A stretch of 64,000 nt of DNA. Origin: Isoperla grammatica. Taxonomy: Eukaryota; Arthropoda; Insecta; Plecoptera; Perlodidae. The translations under genes were made by a program, and so were the position numbers. The stretch spans positions 45,958,361 through 46,022,360 of the forward strand of contig OX246743.1 in NCBI GenBank assembly GCA_945910005.1, in the 5' to 3' direction. Under the pieces are notes generated by a model that searched no databases, was not told where the DNA came from, and was given only the letters and a program-made list of their open reading frames with translations. This document shows positions 1 to 11,195 of the stretch, in pieces. Numbering within the stretch: position 1 is the first letter of the stretch; each line of letters starts with the position of its first letter.

Positions 1-851
1 CGAGATGATGAGTGCCTGAGTGATGCCAGTTATGTGTTTGTAGCAATGGTAAAGCCAAGGTCTACTTGATCCCACTACGAAAATGAATTAACTTACACTA
101 TACGTAATTGATCACGGCCATAATTCCACCCATGTCATAACTTATTTTTCAGCTACCATGTTTCTCCCATTTGAATATCATGGAAGCCAATCCATAACTT
201 TCTCCACGTATCAACACAGAAGTATTTTTGTCATAGCTGCCGAAATTCAGTTAATGTCAAATATGACTACCGTTTTTTCTATCTATAGTTTACTAAATTA
301 TAGGTTGTTGCAAGTGATCAACCAACTTGTACACCCCCGACTGACACGCGTGTCAACTTTCTCCACCCCTCACCAGCGCGCCGATGCCAACTCCCGTGCG
401 GCAAGAGGCTCAACTACGGAACGCAGCCTCCGGCACTTTTTAATCCAATCGGGTAAACGATTCAAAGAGTCTGAGTGATCCCCGTCGTGAGCAGAGACGG
501 TGTCGACGGCGACCCTCGGGGCGGACGTCACCCGTCACACGCATCGTGGAGGAGCAGTCTAAACGGCGTCCTCTCCTCTCCTCTGCTCCGCAACTAAGAG
601 TAGACTTGATTACTGCACATTGGGTTGAAGTCTGCATAGGGATAGTTCACAACAGCGTGCATAGCAAGACTTGCTACGGTAACCGTGTTCTAGGTGTGCG
701 GCAAACAAGGCTGTGCAATACTTACTATGACAACCCCACAACCAACAACTACTGACAGCTACCAGGCTCATTATATCATATTTTTCTTCTTTGCGACAAT
801 TTTAAAGTAGAAGTATTCATTATTATAGCATATCTTGCTATTTTGCATCAG
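1..851. other. Non-coding stretch, nothing recognised
   Basis: Short overlapping ORFs on both strands (for example around 158-755) have no recognisable domain and no consistent splice structure. The 350-560 part is GC- and CpG-richer than its surroundings. No repeat or RNA gene was recognised. Confidence 0.6.
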
Positions 852-976
852 TATACATACATACATACATACATACATACATACATACATACATACATAC
901 ATACATACATACATACATACATACATACATACATACATACATACATACATACATACATACATACATACATACATAC
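852..976. repeat. (ATAC)n microsatellite
   Basis: About 31 essentially perfect copies of the tetranucleotide ATAC. The minus-strand open frames across it (Tyr-Val-Cys-Met repeats) are by-products of the repeat. Confidence 0.98.
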
Positions 977-1753
977 AAGTCATATTTAATCAATGATCCA
1001 TGGAGTATGGAATAATAATAGTGATCATACATAGTACAGTAGTATAAACATTGCAGAACAATTTTATATTCACCAACAAAAACATTGTTGTTGGTAATAA
1101 TGATAAACATAAAAAAAAACGCGTTAGGAATGTTAATTTTTAACTAAAAGAAATCATCTACAATAACGAGGTATTCGGGGTATAACCGTGTCGAGAGGTG
1201 GAACCTGTGCATGGTTATACCTCGTGTATAGTTGACTCCGGCCGTGGAAGCCTCCGAAATAAACAGAAATCATGTTTTTCGCGGGGTAGATGGGTAAATA
1301 AACTGACTTAATCCAGCCATGATAGTACAAATATGTGGATAATTAGACACTCTACAGTAATTGTCTGTACGAAGCAGAAGTGCCTGAGTGCAGCTATTCA
1401 CTGAGAGGCAATGTGGCCACATAACAGCAGTGGCGATACAAACAAACAGGGGAGCGTCCACGTTTTAGCACACTACACCACACTAAGTTGCACTTGTGTG
1501 TTCACTTCCTGCAACACTTTGTCGCCGCTATCTCTCCGTAGTAGTCGTAATGGAACGTGTGTGTGAGATGTTAAACAAATTAAATTATTATTACTGTACA
1601 TCCACACGAAGACGGTATCGCAAACAAGTTTACAAGCGGAGGTGCTAACATGACAGTTCAAGAAACATGAATTCGTTTTATTCAAGTGTGAAAATATTGC
1701 TTTGTGTGGGTATTGCGGCATGACTTGTCCCGCTGTTTGGCAAGACTTGGTTC
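977..1753. other. Non-coding stretch, nothing recognised
   Basis: AT-rich unique sequence with no domain, RNA gene or repeat that I can recognise. Confidence 0.5.
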
Positions 1754-1770
1754 TGTGCGTGTGCGTGTAT

Positions 1771-1801
<31 letters not shown>

Positions 1802-1848
1802 CGTGTGCGTGTGCGTGTGCGTGTGCGTGTGCGTGTGCGTGTGCGTGT
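1754..1848. repeat. (GTGTGC)n purine-pyrimidine alternating tract
   Basis: Hexamer GTGTGC with a few GTGTAT and GCGC variants at its 5' end. The strictly alternating purine/pyrimidine sequence is the type known to adopt Z-DNA. Open frames in several registers (Ala-His, Thr-Arg, Cys-Ala) are repeat artefacts. Confidence 0.97.
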
Positions 1849-3999
1849 GACGAACGCCAAGATAAACTGAAGCAATATAAAGTTCTCTTACTGGCAGATA
1901 TTTTCATAGAGACGAATTTAGATCGGTTCCATGTTGGAAATAGAATTTCGAGCGATACTTGATTTTCGTCAGCTGTTTTGTTGAAGAATAGACGCGAGTA
2001 ATTGTGGGGGGGGGGGGGGGTCGATTGGTGTTTTGTATTGCGTCCATCTTTTAGTTAGTACGAGATACGGTCGACGGGAGATCTCGACGTTGCCAAATCG
2101 TAGCTAAATGTGTTCGGCTTTGTAATCTGGGTTATCGAGACAGATGTCAGATGGTAGTCTTGACCACGGTGGTAAAATAGCTGAGTTTAATTATTACCAC
2201 TTATTTGTCTACTTCTCTGAAAAGAAAACCTCAAGCGTATCGGGCGTAAGTAATCTATGTTGTCATTCTACTAAAGAGGAAGACCGGCTCTACGAATGTC
2301 GGAAAGAACGACAGGAATATGTTGATTTTAATTGAAAAAGCGTGCATCAAAGATGGGTGATGGATACGGATTATTTGAGGTCGATCATATCGATTGAATT
2401 ATTCAACCAATTGAAATATAGCAAAGACGTTCACTTCATATTGCGTTGAGAGTTCTCTCACAATGAGCACACTAGTAGTTTTCAAACTTAATCCGGTACG
2501 CCACTGCGATTAAAACCAGCCGCTTATTTGATTACAAACGTAACTTAAAACTTGTGACCAGCGAAACACTTTGTAAGTTTTCACTAACGTCACTTGGAAC
2601 AAAGATTAAAGACAAATGTGAAAACGTCAGAAGTTATTTTTCTAGATCAGTGCGTGAAAATGACTGATGATGTTCTTGTCTCGCCTATTTTTAGAGCAAG
2701 AAGCCTCGAGGACGTTCTATAACTAAGCGTACACATGTCCTAATTACCTGGTTTACAGAGTAGCATTCATTGTAGGGTGCTTACGTTTACCTGATCCGAG
2801 TTACTCGATCAGTAGCTTTGAAAACTTGAACCGATCAGACAACTTTTTCAATGTCAATTATTATGAATTAGCAAATATTGTGTTATTTCAGTGAAAATGA
2901 TTAAACACTTTCGATTTTGTCAATAATGATACGAGTGTGTGTTGTTAAAGTATTAATTAGCAAACATTGAAAACGGTTACCCTCAAAACCTATCTCATAT
3001 TTGCATTTATAACAAAATTTGCCTAGCAATATTTGCCTAGCAATATTTGCCTATGCAACCGCACTGCACCACGACCTATGTGCCAAGAATAACCGACGCA
3101 AAAAAAGATTCCAATGTTTTTCTTCCCTCGTGACAATTTCACCCTAGACAATAGACCATCGCGCGATGGACTTTTACAACTTGAAACTTAGTTTTCTTCT
3201 CGTTTTTTTTTTGTTCTTTTTTCTTTCTCATACTTCAGCTTCCAACTCCAACGCGCCAACATAATCATTTTGATGTATTCGAATTGTAAAAAGAAAAGAA
3301 AGAGGATGGGTTTTGAATAATTGTGTTTATTCAAACTATTATAAAAGTTTGTTCACGGAGTTGAAGTGTGGAGATGATATTCCGTGTTACTTACAAGAGG
3401 AGAGGGTTATGTTTAGAGTGGGCGTCACCCACCGCTTGTCTACGTGGCTGCATGGGTCAAGGAACGTTTGTACACACCGGTGTTCAAAGGCTGTGGAATT
3501 ATCTCTCGCCCCTCTTCCCCTCTTCACTGAGGAGTAAACACTGTAACCGGGGGCGACTTTTTTAAGGAGCAAGTGTGCTTATGTGGCCGATACAGTCGGG
3601 ATGTGAGAACCATCCCCAATATGTCGACTTTAGTTTAGTTACATTTGTGAACCAATGAAATGTCATCATTAAAATTGACGTCGATAGACACCATAAATTA
3701 TCAAAAAGAGTGTTACACTATATTTATTTGTGCCTTATGTACGGTATGCGACATACTTGCAAAATATGTATGTTACATATAAAGTATGTTCATTGTGTAA
3801 TAAGAGACATTACTGTTGCTTGTGTGGATTAACCCTTATAAACTACAAAACAGCAGCTAAACGTAATGTAAGTTTAATAAGCTCACGTTAGAGAATTTTA
3901 AACGAAAGCCAATTTATATTACGACCTTTGAAAGATTTTCAATTTAATATCTCCGCGTAGAACCCATTTTGTCTGATAAATTAGCAAATGTGTGTTGAC
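1849..3999. other. Intergenic DNA with a G15 run and a short triple repeat
   Basis: Contains an uninterrupted G15 run at 2006-2020 and three consecutive copies of a 14-bp unit beginning ATTTGCCTAGCAAT at 3017-3056. Otherwise AT-rich sequence with only short ORFs lacking homology clues (for example 2144-2335 and 3313-3537). Confidence 0.5.
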
Positions 4000-4145
4000 A
4001 AATGTGTCGAGACGGGCCCGGCTTCATTGTATCAACGCACATACCGGCTTAGTTAATCCGAGCTACGGCCTATCACGTCCAATTAGTCTGACGGGCATAA
4101 TTTGCATTTATCCCATGTGCTTGACTTTTATTAAAAGTGAGGGGC
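4000..4145. promoter_or_regulatory. Candidate regulatory island with POU octamer
   Basis: A GC-richer island in AT-rich surroundings. It holds a perfect octamer ATTTGCAT (4100-4107, the POU-domain site), a homeodomain-like CAATTAG just upstream, and TAATCC. These motifs are seen directly; regulatory function is inferred from motif density only and conservation cannot be tested here. Confidence 0.2.
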
Positions 4146-4563
4146 TGAGTAATAAATTGTTACTTAAAAGCATCTCGAGCTGAGTACATATATCTCTTCC
4201 GTTAGTCCTTATTAGGTCTACTTTAGGTCTACCCGTGTAATGGCTGGGTCATACATACATAGGCCTACGCTGAGGACGACAGACAATAAATTATAACGAG
4301 GACGTTGAAATGCAAATGATTATTACGATGTCAGTATATCTTTTTATGTGTATTGGCGCATTTGGATCAATTATTAACTACCCTTCCCCTTTCCATTCAA
4401 TTCCCCTCCCATTCGCGGTAAATCGTTTCATCTTTTTCCGCTAAAAGATTTGAATTAATTTACATGTATGTATACCCCGTCATCAAATTCCAAATTACGT
4501 TTTTTGCCATTTTGTAAAAAGACTTTTAATTATTTTACTGTTGATTTTCAAAGTCGAGATACC

Positions 4564-4740
4564 CTCGTTTGTTTCTGACAGCAGCCACCAGTAGCGCTGT
4601 AAGCGATCACAGCGGTCGATGTGACACTACGTATTTGACACTACCCCGTATAGTAAGACATCACACCACCAGGAGCGCTGCACCGCAACGTGCGATCGCA
4701 GCGCTCCACGTGACGCAATTAAAACCTACCGTCAAGAGAC
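4564..4740. repeat. Diverged duplication with GC-rich inverted repeat
   Basis: Two related segments each start with a CCACCAG(T/G)AGCGCTG motif (about 4584 and 4665) and continue through a CGATC(A/G)CAGCG motif to GTGAC. The second holds a perfect 9-bp inverted repeat, GGAGCGCTG (4672-4680) against CAGCGCTCC (4699-4707), with an 18-nt loop. It may be a small foldback relic. Confidence 0.4.
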
Positions 4741-4929
4741 GAGTTGAGTGAATGAGAGCCAGACATGAACACATTCGGCTGCGACTCCAATTAAGATCAT
4801 GGCAGGTATGTTTGTGACGCGACACGGGTGCAAGAATGTGGGCGTATCTGAATGAGAGGGTTATTTGTCGTGGTATTACGTAGAACGTAGCGACCTTGGC
4901 TCTGGCTATAGAGACAGCGTGGCTCCTGC

Positions 4930-4952
4930 CAAGAAGAAGAAGAAGAAGAAGA
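4930..4952. repeat. (GAA)n microsatellite
   Basis: Seven tandem AAG/GAA triplets. Similar short tracts occur at about 19737-19755 (TTC) and 62116-62131 (GAA). Confidence 0.9.
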
Positions 4953-5059
4953 TAGTCTGGCCAATATTTTTAGAGTCTTCGCAATGCAGAGACTAGAACC
5001 GTTGCACTGATATCATGGGTTATATTTATGCGCGCGGTATGTTTATTTTTGAACCCAGA

Positions 5060-5300
5060 CAATGTATAAGTGTAGAACAATGCTGGCGAGGTCATGGGTT
5101 CGATGCCCGCTACCGGTAATACTGAATGGAGGTATTTGTGGGGTGAGACTAACGCATAGAGCAAATACTTTGATCGAGTCAACAGGAACAGTCTTCGGAC
5201 ATTTCTTACGAACTATCCAAATATCGTACTATATATACTACATACCAACACGTATGTGTAGTCTCCAGAAAAGGGGTAATTTGCCCATGGGCAGGGTATA
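5060..5300 (+). mobile_element. tRNA-derived SINE, family 1, diverged copy
   Basis: Has a B-box-like GGTTCGATGCC (5097-5107), then TACCGGTAA, and about 100 bp later the family motif AACTATCCAAAT (5211 on) followed by a GGGGTAATTTGCCCATGGGC segment. The same order (B box, CCGGTAA, AACTATCCAAA, GGGGCAAAT...GGGCA) occurs in the copy at 34715-34930. The A box is degenerate. No poly-A tail or target duplication was identified. Confidence 0.55.
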
Positions 5301-5930
5301 AAAAACTATAAAGTTATTAATGCATTGTTTTGTGGGATGTTTCTGATAAAAAAAAAAGTAATGCACTTAACGTAGAATTAATGTTATGATTTTTCCGGTT
5401 GGTAGAAGACCACAAATTGTTAATTCGATTTAATTGTTTTTCTTTTAATATTCCTGCTTCCAATGCGAAAAGCCTAGGGATTTATTCCCGGTTTGGGCTA
5501 GAGTTTTCACCTTTCGAAATTGAGTTAAAAGCTCTCGATATGATACTGGCTTATATGCAAACACAAAATCTGTTTGATAAACACTTCAGAATTGGAGTTA
5601 AAACATTACTGTTTGGTGTTTAGCACAATGACAGCTAATGGTTAAATTACAGTATTTGTTTAAGTACCTACTGGAGTGTTGCCAAGCTTCTGCCCAACAA
5701 TAGTGTCGCGTTGATCCCCTGTGTATCTGGTATGAGCACAAGACAACATTGAATCATCGGCTCTGATCGAGCGAGCAGATTAGTGGTTCTCTGTCATCGT
5801 CTATTAGACCTGTGATTGATGACAGATGATTTACCACAGCCAGGACACGACACCACCCATCCCTGTATGGCGGTGTCGGGGCGGGGGGACCAATTATCAT
5901 CGGGAACCAGTTACAATACACATATTAGCC
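5301..5930. other. Non-coding stretch, nothing recognised
   Basis: AT-rich. A 74-codon ORF at 5399-5623 shows no recognisable domain and has no splice context. Confidence 0.45.
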
Positions 5931-6469
5931 TGTCCGTTTCCCCGTTCCTTCGTCTCATGCAGGCGCAAGCGGTCCAACTCCCGCGGTCCACACGCTTACA
6001 CCAGAAGGTGCCGGTCCGTTTCCCCGTTCCTTCGTCTCATGCAGGCGCAGTCCAACTCCACGGTCCGTCGCTTACACCAGAAGGTGCCAGTCCATATCCC
6101 CGTTCCTTCGTCTCATGCAGGCACAGTCCAACTCCCGCGGTCCGTCGCTTACACCAGAAGGTGCCAGTCCATATCCCCGTCCCGTCGTCTCATGCAGACG
6201 CAGTCCAACTCCACGGTCCGTCGCTTACACCAGAAGGTGCCAGTCCATATCCCCGTTCCTTCGTCTCATGCAGGCACAGTCCAACTCCCGCGGTCCGTCG
6301 CTTACACCAGAAGGTGCCAGTCCATATCCCCGTTCCTTCGTCTCATGCAGGCACAGTCCAACTCCCGCGGTCCGTCGCTTACACCAGAAGGTGCCAGTCC
6401 ATATCCCCGTTCCTTCGTCTCATGCAGGCGCGGTCCAACTCCACGGTCCGTCGCTTACACCAGAAGGTG
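5931..6469. repeat. 76/77-bp minisatellite, about 7 units
   Basis: Unit with landmarks CCGTTCCTTCGTCTCATGCA, GTCCAACTCC and CTTACACCAGAAGGTGCC. Successive units are offset by 77, 76, 77 and 77 bp; the one-base difference is the alternation CTCCCGCGG/CTCCACGG. The first unit (5931-6015) is longer and most diverged. Long plus-strand open frames in all three registers come from the absence of stops in the unit and are not taken as a gene. Confidence 0.95.
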
Positions 6470-8030
6470 GGCTCTTTCAATCACGCTAACCAAGTATGTG
6501 AATCTTTTGTTGGCTCCCTTCTGAAGGATGAATGAAATACTCAGCCGGAAGTTGTTTGGTAGTTACAGCGCAGGGATGCTGTGGAATGTACACTCAGTAG
6601 TCAGTACGGGCAAACATATTGCGTCTTGCAATGGCAATCGAGTCAAACACCTTCTTGCTTGCCTACACTTCGTTTGGATATGGAGTCACGTAGGTTGACT
6701 TCGAACAATTGTCTGATTTGCCATTTAGAAATACATATTTTTCACATTCACACATACTTCCCAAATAGTTCAAAGAAGTTTTACAAAATGTTGCGTAATA
6801 CAACTAGAGAAAATAAAACATTCCATCCGCTTTATCTTGAAAGATTATCATGATCAGAAACGATATTGTTGGATCATGGATGCTACTGATGATTGCTGTT
6901 AAAATCTCGACAGACTGACGATAAATTGTATTCATACACCAGTCTGCGGTAAGGAGCTGTATAAATATCAAGAGAAACTCAAAACAAATCATTCATCCGT
7001 CATATCATCTCAAAATGTTATGACACCGACTGTACCCCCCCCCCCCCCCCCAACCCCACAACCCCTCACCCCTCACCTGAGCTTATAATCTGTATGGACA
7101 GCCACGATCGAGCGTTTAAGAAAAACCCAATGGATTCAATAATAAAAATACTACTACCAAAGAAAGATGTATATTTCAACTTTCTACCGTAATAACAGCA
7201 GGAGACAACCATTGAATTATACTGCGGGTCAACAGCAATAATAATAGGTAATCGTCTGACTATAGCAGCTGGGGTTTAAACATTTAAATGTCAATTGGGC
7301 ACAGACAATTGGGTAGGACGTTTCTTCAGATACAATACAGGTATTTACGATTGCCGGCGTTATAAGAGGTCCCATGTCCATCTATTGTGTAGATGGATGG
7401 TCCTAAAAATGGTCCATATTTGGAAATGATCTCAAATTTAGATCAGTAAAAATAAAAGCAAGAATGACGTTGTTTGTGATCGTTCTGAGTGATAAAGATG
7501 ATGACATCTGGTTGAAGTACAGTTATACGTTTGTGATTGGCTGAGCTGTTTTATAATTGTGTTTTGTCGCGACGCACTCACAGACGCCAACAATGGACGA
7601 GTGAATTAAATGATATGATAACATTCTGTCCCTCCATCTACGGACTACTTGTTTGGAAAAACAATGGCAATAAATTCAATTAAAGTGTAATGAGACACAT
7701 GAATTTTGAAGGATTGTTTTCTTTCGTTTTAGAAATACAACTTTGGAAAATAAATTATTATTGAAGAAGAATGGGCGTCAAGGTTCAGATAGATTGGTGT
7801 AACCATTTTGGTTTATAACTTGAGCTTGTTTGGTATTCCAGTCGAAGTGGGTCCCTCTTGTGGTGACCGGTGCCCGCAAAGAGGCTCTCGTATCATGTCT
7901 GTACTCATCTCATATTTACTCTTTCTTTCCTCGCATTCTTCCTCTTCATCCTTGCTGACCTCTTTGCGGCTCAGAATAGTAGTTTTGTGTATAATCTCTA
8001 GTATTTGGATATATTTGGAAAGGAATGTCC
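6470..8030. other. Intergenic DNA with a C17 run
   Basis: Unique AT-rich sequence. A C17 run lies at 7035-7051. No recognisable gene, RNA or repeat otherwise. Confidence 0.5.
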
Positions 8031-8163
8031 CAGGGCTGTCAGTTCGACTCAAACAGTTTGTGTCTGAAGAAAACCTCGGAAAAACTTCAGCCAGGATTGC
8101 CGGTATCGAACCGGCAACCTCCCGACATGGACCCTCGCGTTACCGCTGAGCCACCTCCATCAG
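8031..8163 (-). mobile_element. tRNA-derived SINE, family 1, well-preserved head
   Basis: Read on the minus strand it starts GGTGGCTCAGCGGTAA, a good A box (TGGCTCAGCGG), and has a B box GGTTCGATACC about 30 nt later. The body contains CTGAAGTTTTTCCGAGGTTT and CATTCCTTTCCAAATATATCC-like sequence, matching GGAAATTCCTTCCCAACTATCC in the 34.7 kb copy. The CCA-less, unpaired acceptor ends argue for a SINE head and not a functional tRNA gene. Confidence 0.8.
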
Positions 8164-8489
8164 TAATACGGTCATAAATCTTACCAACTATCCAGAAGAT
8201 TATCTAGTAGATTGGATAGAAATCTCTGCAGATAACATGAAATGAATTGAAGCGTTCCTAAGTACACGAAAGTCAAAATTGAGCAACCATTCGCGACGCT
8301 GAAGAGTTAGTTTAGTCGTCCCATTGATTTGGCCGGGGTTAGGATCGGGTGTAAGTTATACGCCATTACGGAGTGAACCTATAGGGGAGTGGATAATGGA
8401 GTCTTTAAACGGGGAACCCCGCTTACTGTTGGAATTGAACGCGGGAGAGAAACAATTTAAAATTCTTTTACAAATGTTCTTTGTTTCAG

Positions 8490-8552
8490 ACTCTGAGATC
8501 GAGTCGAGACGTCTGTCACGCAGACGCCATCTTGGATTCGACCAAATAGTCG
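8490..8552 (+). other. Candidate 63-nt internal exon
   Basis: A pyrimidine-rich acceptor (GTTCTTTGTTTCAG) ends at 8489 and a strong donor (GGTAAGC) starts at 8553. The 63-nt interval is open in the frame reading Ser-Glu-Ile-Glu-Ser-Arg-Arg-Leu-Ser-Arg, is a multiple of three and would be symmetric phase 1. No protein family is recognised. Such short matches also occur by chance. Confidence 0.2.
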
Positions 8553-8803
8553 GTAAGCTCGACTTTTCTTTGTTGATTTTTAAGGAAGAGGTGCTTTCAA
8601 GTTTGATGTGTATGTCTTTATTCTCTCACGTTTGAAATTTTGATCGTTTTTTTTTTAGCGATATCTTTTTCGTGAAACTGTTGCTATAAGTGCTATTCGA
8701 AAGTACCAGACTCCCTGAGCCTGAAGCTGAGCTGACTATAATATTACCTTAGGAACATCTCTGTGGAAAATTGTTGCAATATATAAGTGCTGTGGGCTTT
8801 AAG

Positions 8804-8830
8804 CCCCCCTCCCCCCCCCCCCCCCCCCCC
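8804..8830. repeat. Poly-C tract
   Basis: C6-T-C20 tract, one of at least fifteen long C or G runs in the window. Confidence 0.95.
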
Positions 8831-9346
8831 TTCCACAGTTGTAAAGAAAAATATACTGATAGATGTCTGTTAAATATTATTGTTCAGGTAGCTACAATAC
8901 CGGTATGTCTAAAATAGCGATTACGACTAGGGTCGGGATCTCCTAACGCTAAATTACTTGCATTCAAATCACACGGAAGTGATCTCATTTCCTCGCAGAT
9001 TCTACACAAAACCGTTTACAGTTTCTACTGACGGGAATTCTCGTTTCCGTCAAACATCGAGAAGTGTATGTATATACTCTTCCTCGCGACTGTACTTCCT
9101 TTCTTCCTCCCACCTCCAGCGAGTAAAATAGGTGTAACTTGTGCACACCACCAAGTGATGCAGTAGGCGGGTATGTATGTCTTCGCAAATACACGATTCC
9201 AAAAACGACAACAATGAATGTACAACGAACAAAACAACATTGGCGCAACCAGATGAAATCGTTCGTTTTCTCACGTGAGCAGCCGCGATAGTGATCTCTC
9301 GGTGAAGAAGACTCGATGTAATAAAGAAACAGAAAGCTGTGCTGCC

Positions 9347-9372
9347 TTGATTGTCTGTCTGTCTGTCTGTCC

Positions 9373-9406
<34 letters not shown>

Positions 9407-9484
9407 ATGTTTGTATATCTGTCTGTCTGTCTGTCTGTCTGCCTGTCCGCCTGTCCGTCTGTCTGTCTGTCTGTCTGTCGGTCG

Positions 9485-9570
<86 letters not shown>

Positions 9571-9595
9571 AAGTCTGTCTGTCTGTCTGCCCGTG
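9347..9595. repeat. Imperfect (GTCT)n microsatellite
   Basis: About 60 copies of GTCT with interspersed CCGT, CGGT and ATGT variants, most pure in 9490-9565. Both-strand ORFs (Cys-Leu-Ser-Val plus, Asp-Arg-Gln-Thr minus) are artefacts of the tetramer. Confidence 0.97.
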
Positions 9596-10609
9596 TGCAA
9601 TGATCAGTAAGAATCTAGAAGGAGAACGCATCCACTCGATGGGGAAGCAATATATATTGGATTGTGTATGCGCTTCAACGAATACCAGTTGTAATAACAT
9701 TGAGGCACCGCCCTCGAACATGTTAGCTTCGCACAGCCACAGCCTTTGAAGCCGCTGTGATGGGAACGTATAAGACTTCATAAATTATCGGGATGACTAG
9801 AGTGGGCTGGGTTATAAGGATGGGCAATTGGGCAGATTTTAAAAATGATATGATATCGCGTGCAGAACAGATTGCATCGTCGTTTATCGTGGTGTTTTAT
9901 GTAGTTAGTTTGGCGGCCGTTTGTGGGGTGGCAGCACTATCGCTCACGCAGTGTGGCCAACGTTTAGTAAAGAAAAACGTAAAACATCCCTTATTGAAAC
10001 TGACCTTGAAGAGATGTCTAGTGTATATTGTTTACTACGGTTTATGTCGAAAAAGTATGACAATCGTTATATTATCGTGCGGAAATGCTGCCTCAGACTG
10101 GTATGTATGTTTGTTGATCGCCCTGCTAGCAACCGAAGATTATATATTAAAAAAAAAAAAACAGTTTATAGAATGACATTGAAATATGTTTGTCTTTGCT
10201 TAGATTTACCTGCACAAATCGATTTGGCCGACTATTTATTATCTGGGATTGGAGTTTGGTGGATGAAGTCCGACGGAACACTGACAAAAAATATGATGGT
10301 CTATATCAAATGATCGACCAAGAGCTGTTTGAATTTATTTGTTTCGCCATATTATGTTTATTGCTCCCGATCATCGACGTCAATTGAGTTTAGACCCAGT
10401 TCGATCATCCGCTAAGGAAGATAAATCCGCCCAATAGACGTCAATGAATTCATTGCTGCTGGTTTTTGCAGTGAAACTGATCTTTCTTTTCTTCTCTCGA
10501 TTCTGACTCCATAAACGTTTTCACTGTTGTTTTTGTGCCTAAACTGTAGAAGGAGGGTGCTCGATTATTTAGAGGATTCAACTTGGATGAAAATCAGTCA
10601 GAATCGAAA
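9596..10609. other. Intergenic DNA with unassigned ORFs
   Basis: Two overlapping plus-strand ORFs (9793-10176, 127 codons; 9921-10313, 130 codons) run through an AT-rich segment with an A12 run. Neither shows a recognisable domain. The first has hydrophobic stretches but no clear start context, so I do not call a gene. Confidence 0.35.
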
Positions 10610-10690
10610 GAGGTGGGTGGGATTCGAAGCCGTAACCATCGTAGTAGATTACGTGTACCACCACAGAGCCAACTTACACTCTTGGTGCAT
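10610..10690 (-). mobile_element. Degenerate tRNA-derived SINE head
   Basis: On the minus strand, TGGCTCTGTGG (A-box-like) is followed by GCTTCGAATCCC (B-box-like) about 35 nt later, the order and spacing expected of a polymerase III promoter. No body or tail could be assigned. It abuts the first unit of the 175-bp repeat. Confidence 0.45.
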
Positions 10691-10716
10691 CACCGGCAAC
10701 TTTTCTCAATTTTTCT

Positions 10717-11195
10717 CAAAATCTGTAGTATGTCATGCAGGTATGTTTATTTATGCTTGAATAAGATGTAATTGAGATTAATTAAAAGGAATCAAATTAA
10801 TTGAATACACTCAGGTTCTCTTACAAATCGCTACTATGTGTGACATAACGTAATTTTCGAATGACAACCAGTAAACATTAGGTAATTATCTCAAAATCTT
10901 TAGTATATCACGCAGATATGTTTATATATTATTAAAGTAGAAGTAACTGAGATAAATTAGAAGGAAGGAAATTAAAAGAATATACTCGGGTTCTCTTACG
11001 AATCGATATCATGTGTGAAAATGCGTAAATTTCGAATGACAGCCCGTCAAACTTCTGTAATCATATCAAAATCTGTGGTATATCACGCAGGTATGTTTAT
11101 ATATGCTTAAATAAGATGTAATTGAGATTAATTTGAAGGAATCAAATTAAATGAATATTCTCAGGTTCACTTACAAATCGATACTTTGTAGATAT
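10717..11195. repeat. 175-bp tandem repeat, three diverged units
   Basis: Units start with CAAAATCT(G/T)TAGTAT-like sequence at 10717, 10892 and 11067, giving exactly 175 bp twice. Each continues through CACGCAG(G/A)TATGTTTATATA, AGATGTAATTGAGATTAATT-like and CAGGTTCTCTTACAAATCG-like blocks. Units differ at many positions but hold length, as in a satellite monomer. No ORF. Confidence 0.9.

Noticed and set aside
5816..6535. 239-codon ORF as a repeat-rich protein
   Set aside because: All three plus frames are open across the minisatellite, and the unit length varies 76/77 bp, which shifts frame.
9793..10313. Membrane protein or transposase fragment
   Set aside because: Overlapping frames with hydrophobic or basic stretches but no conserved motif, and an A12 run interrupts the region.
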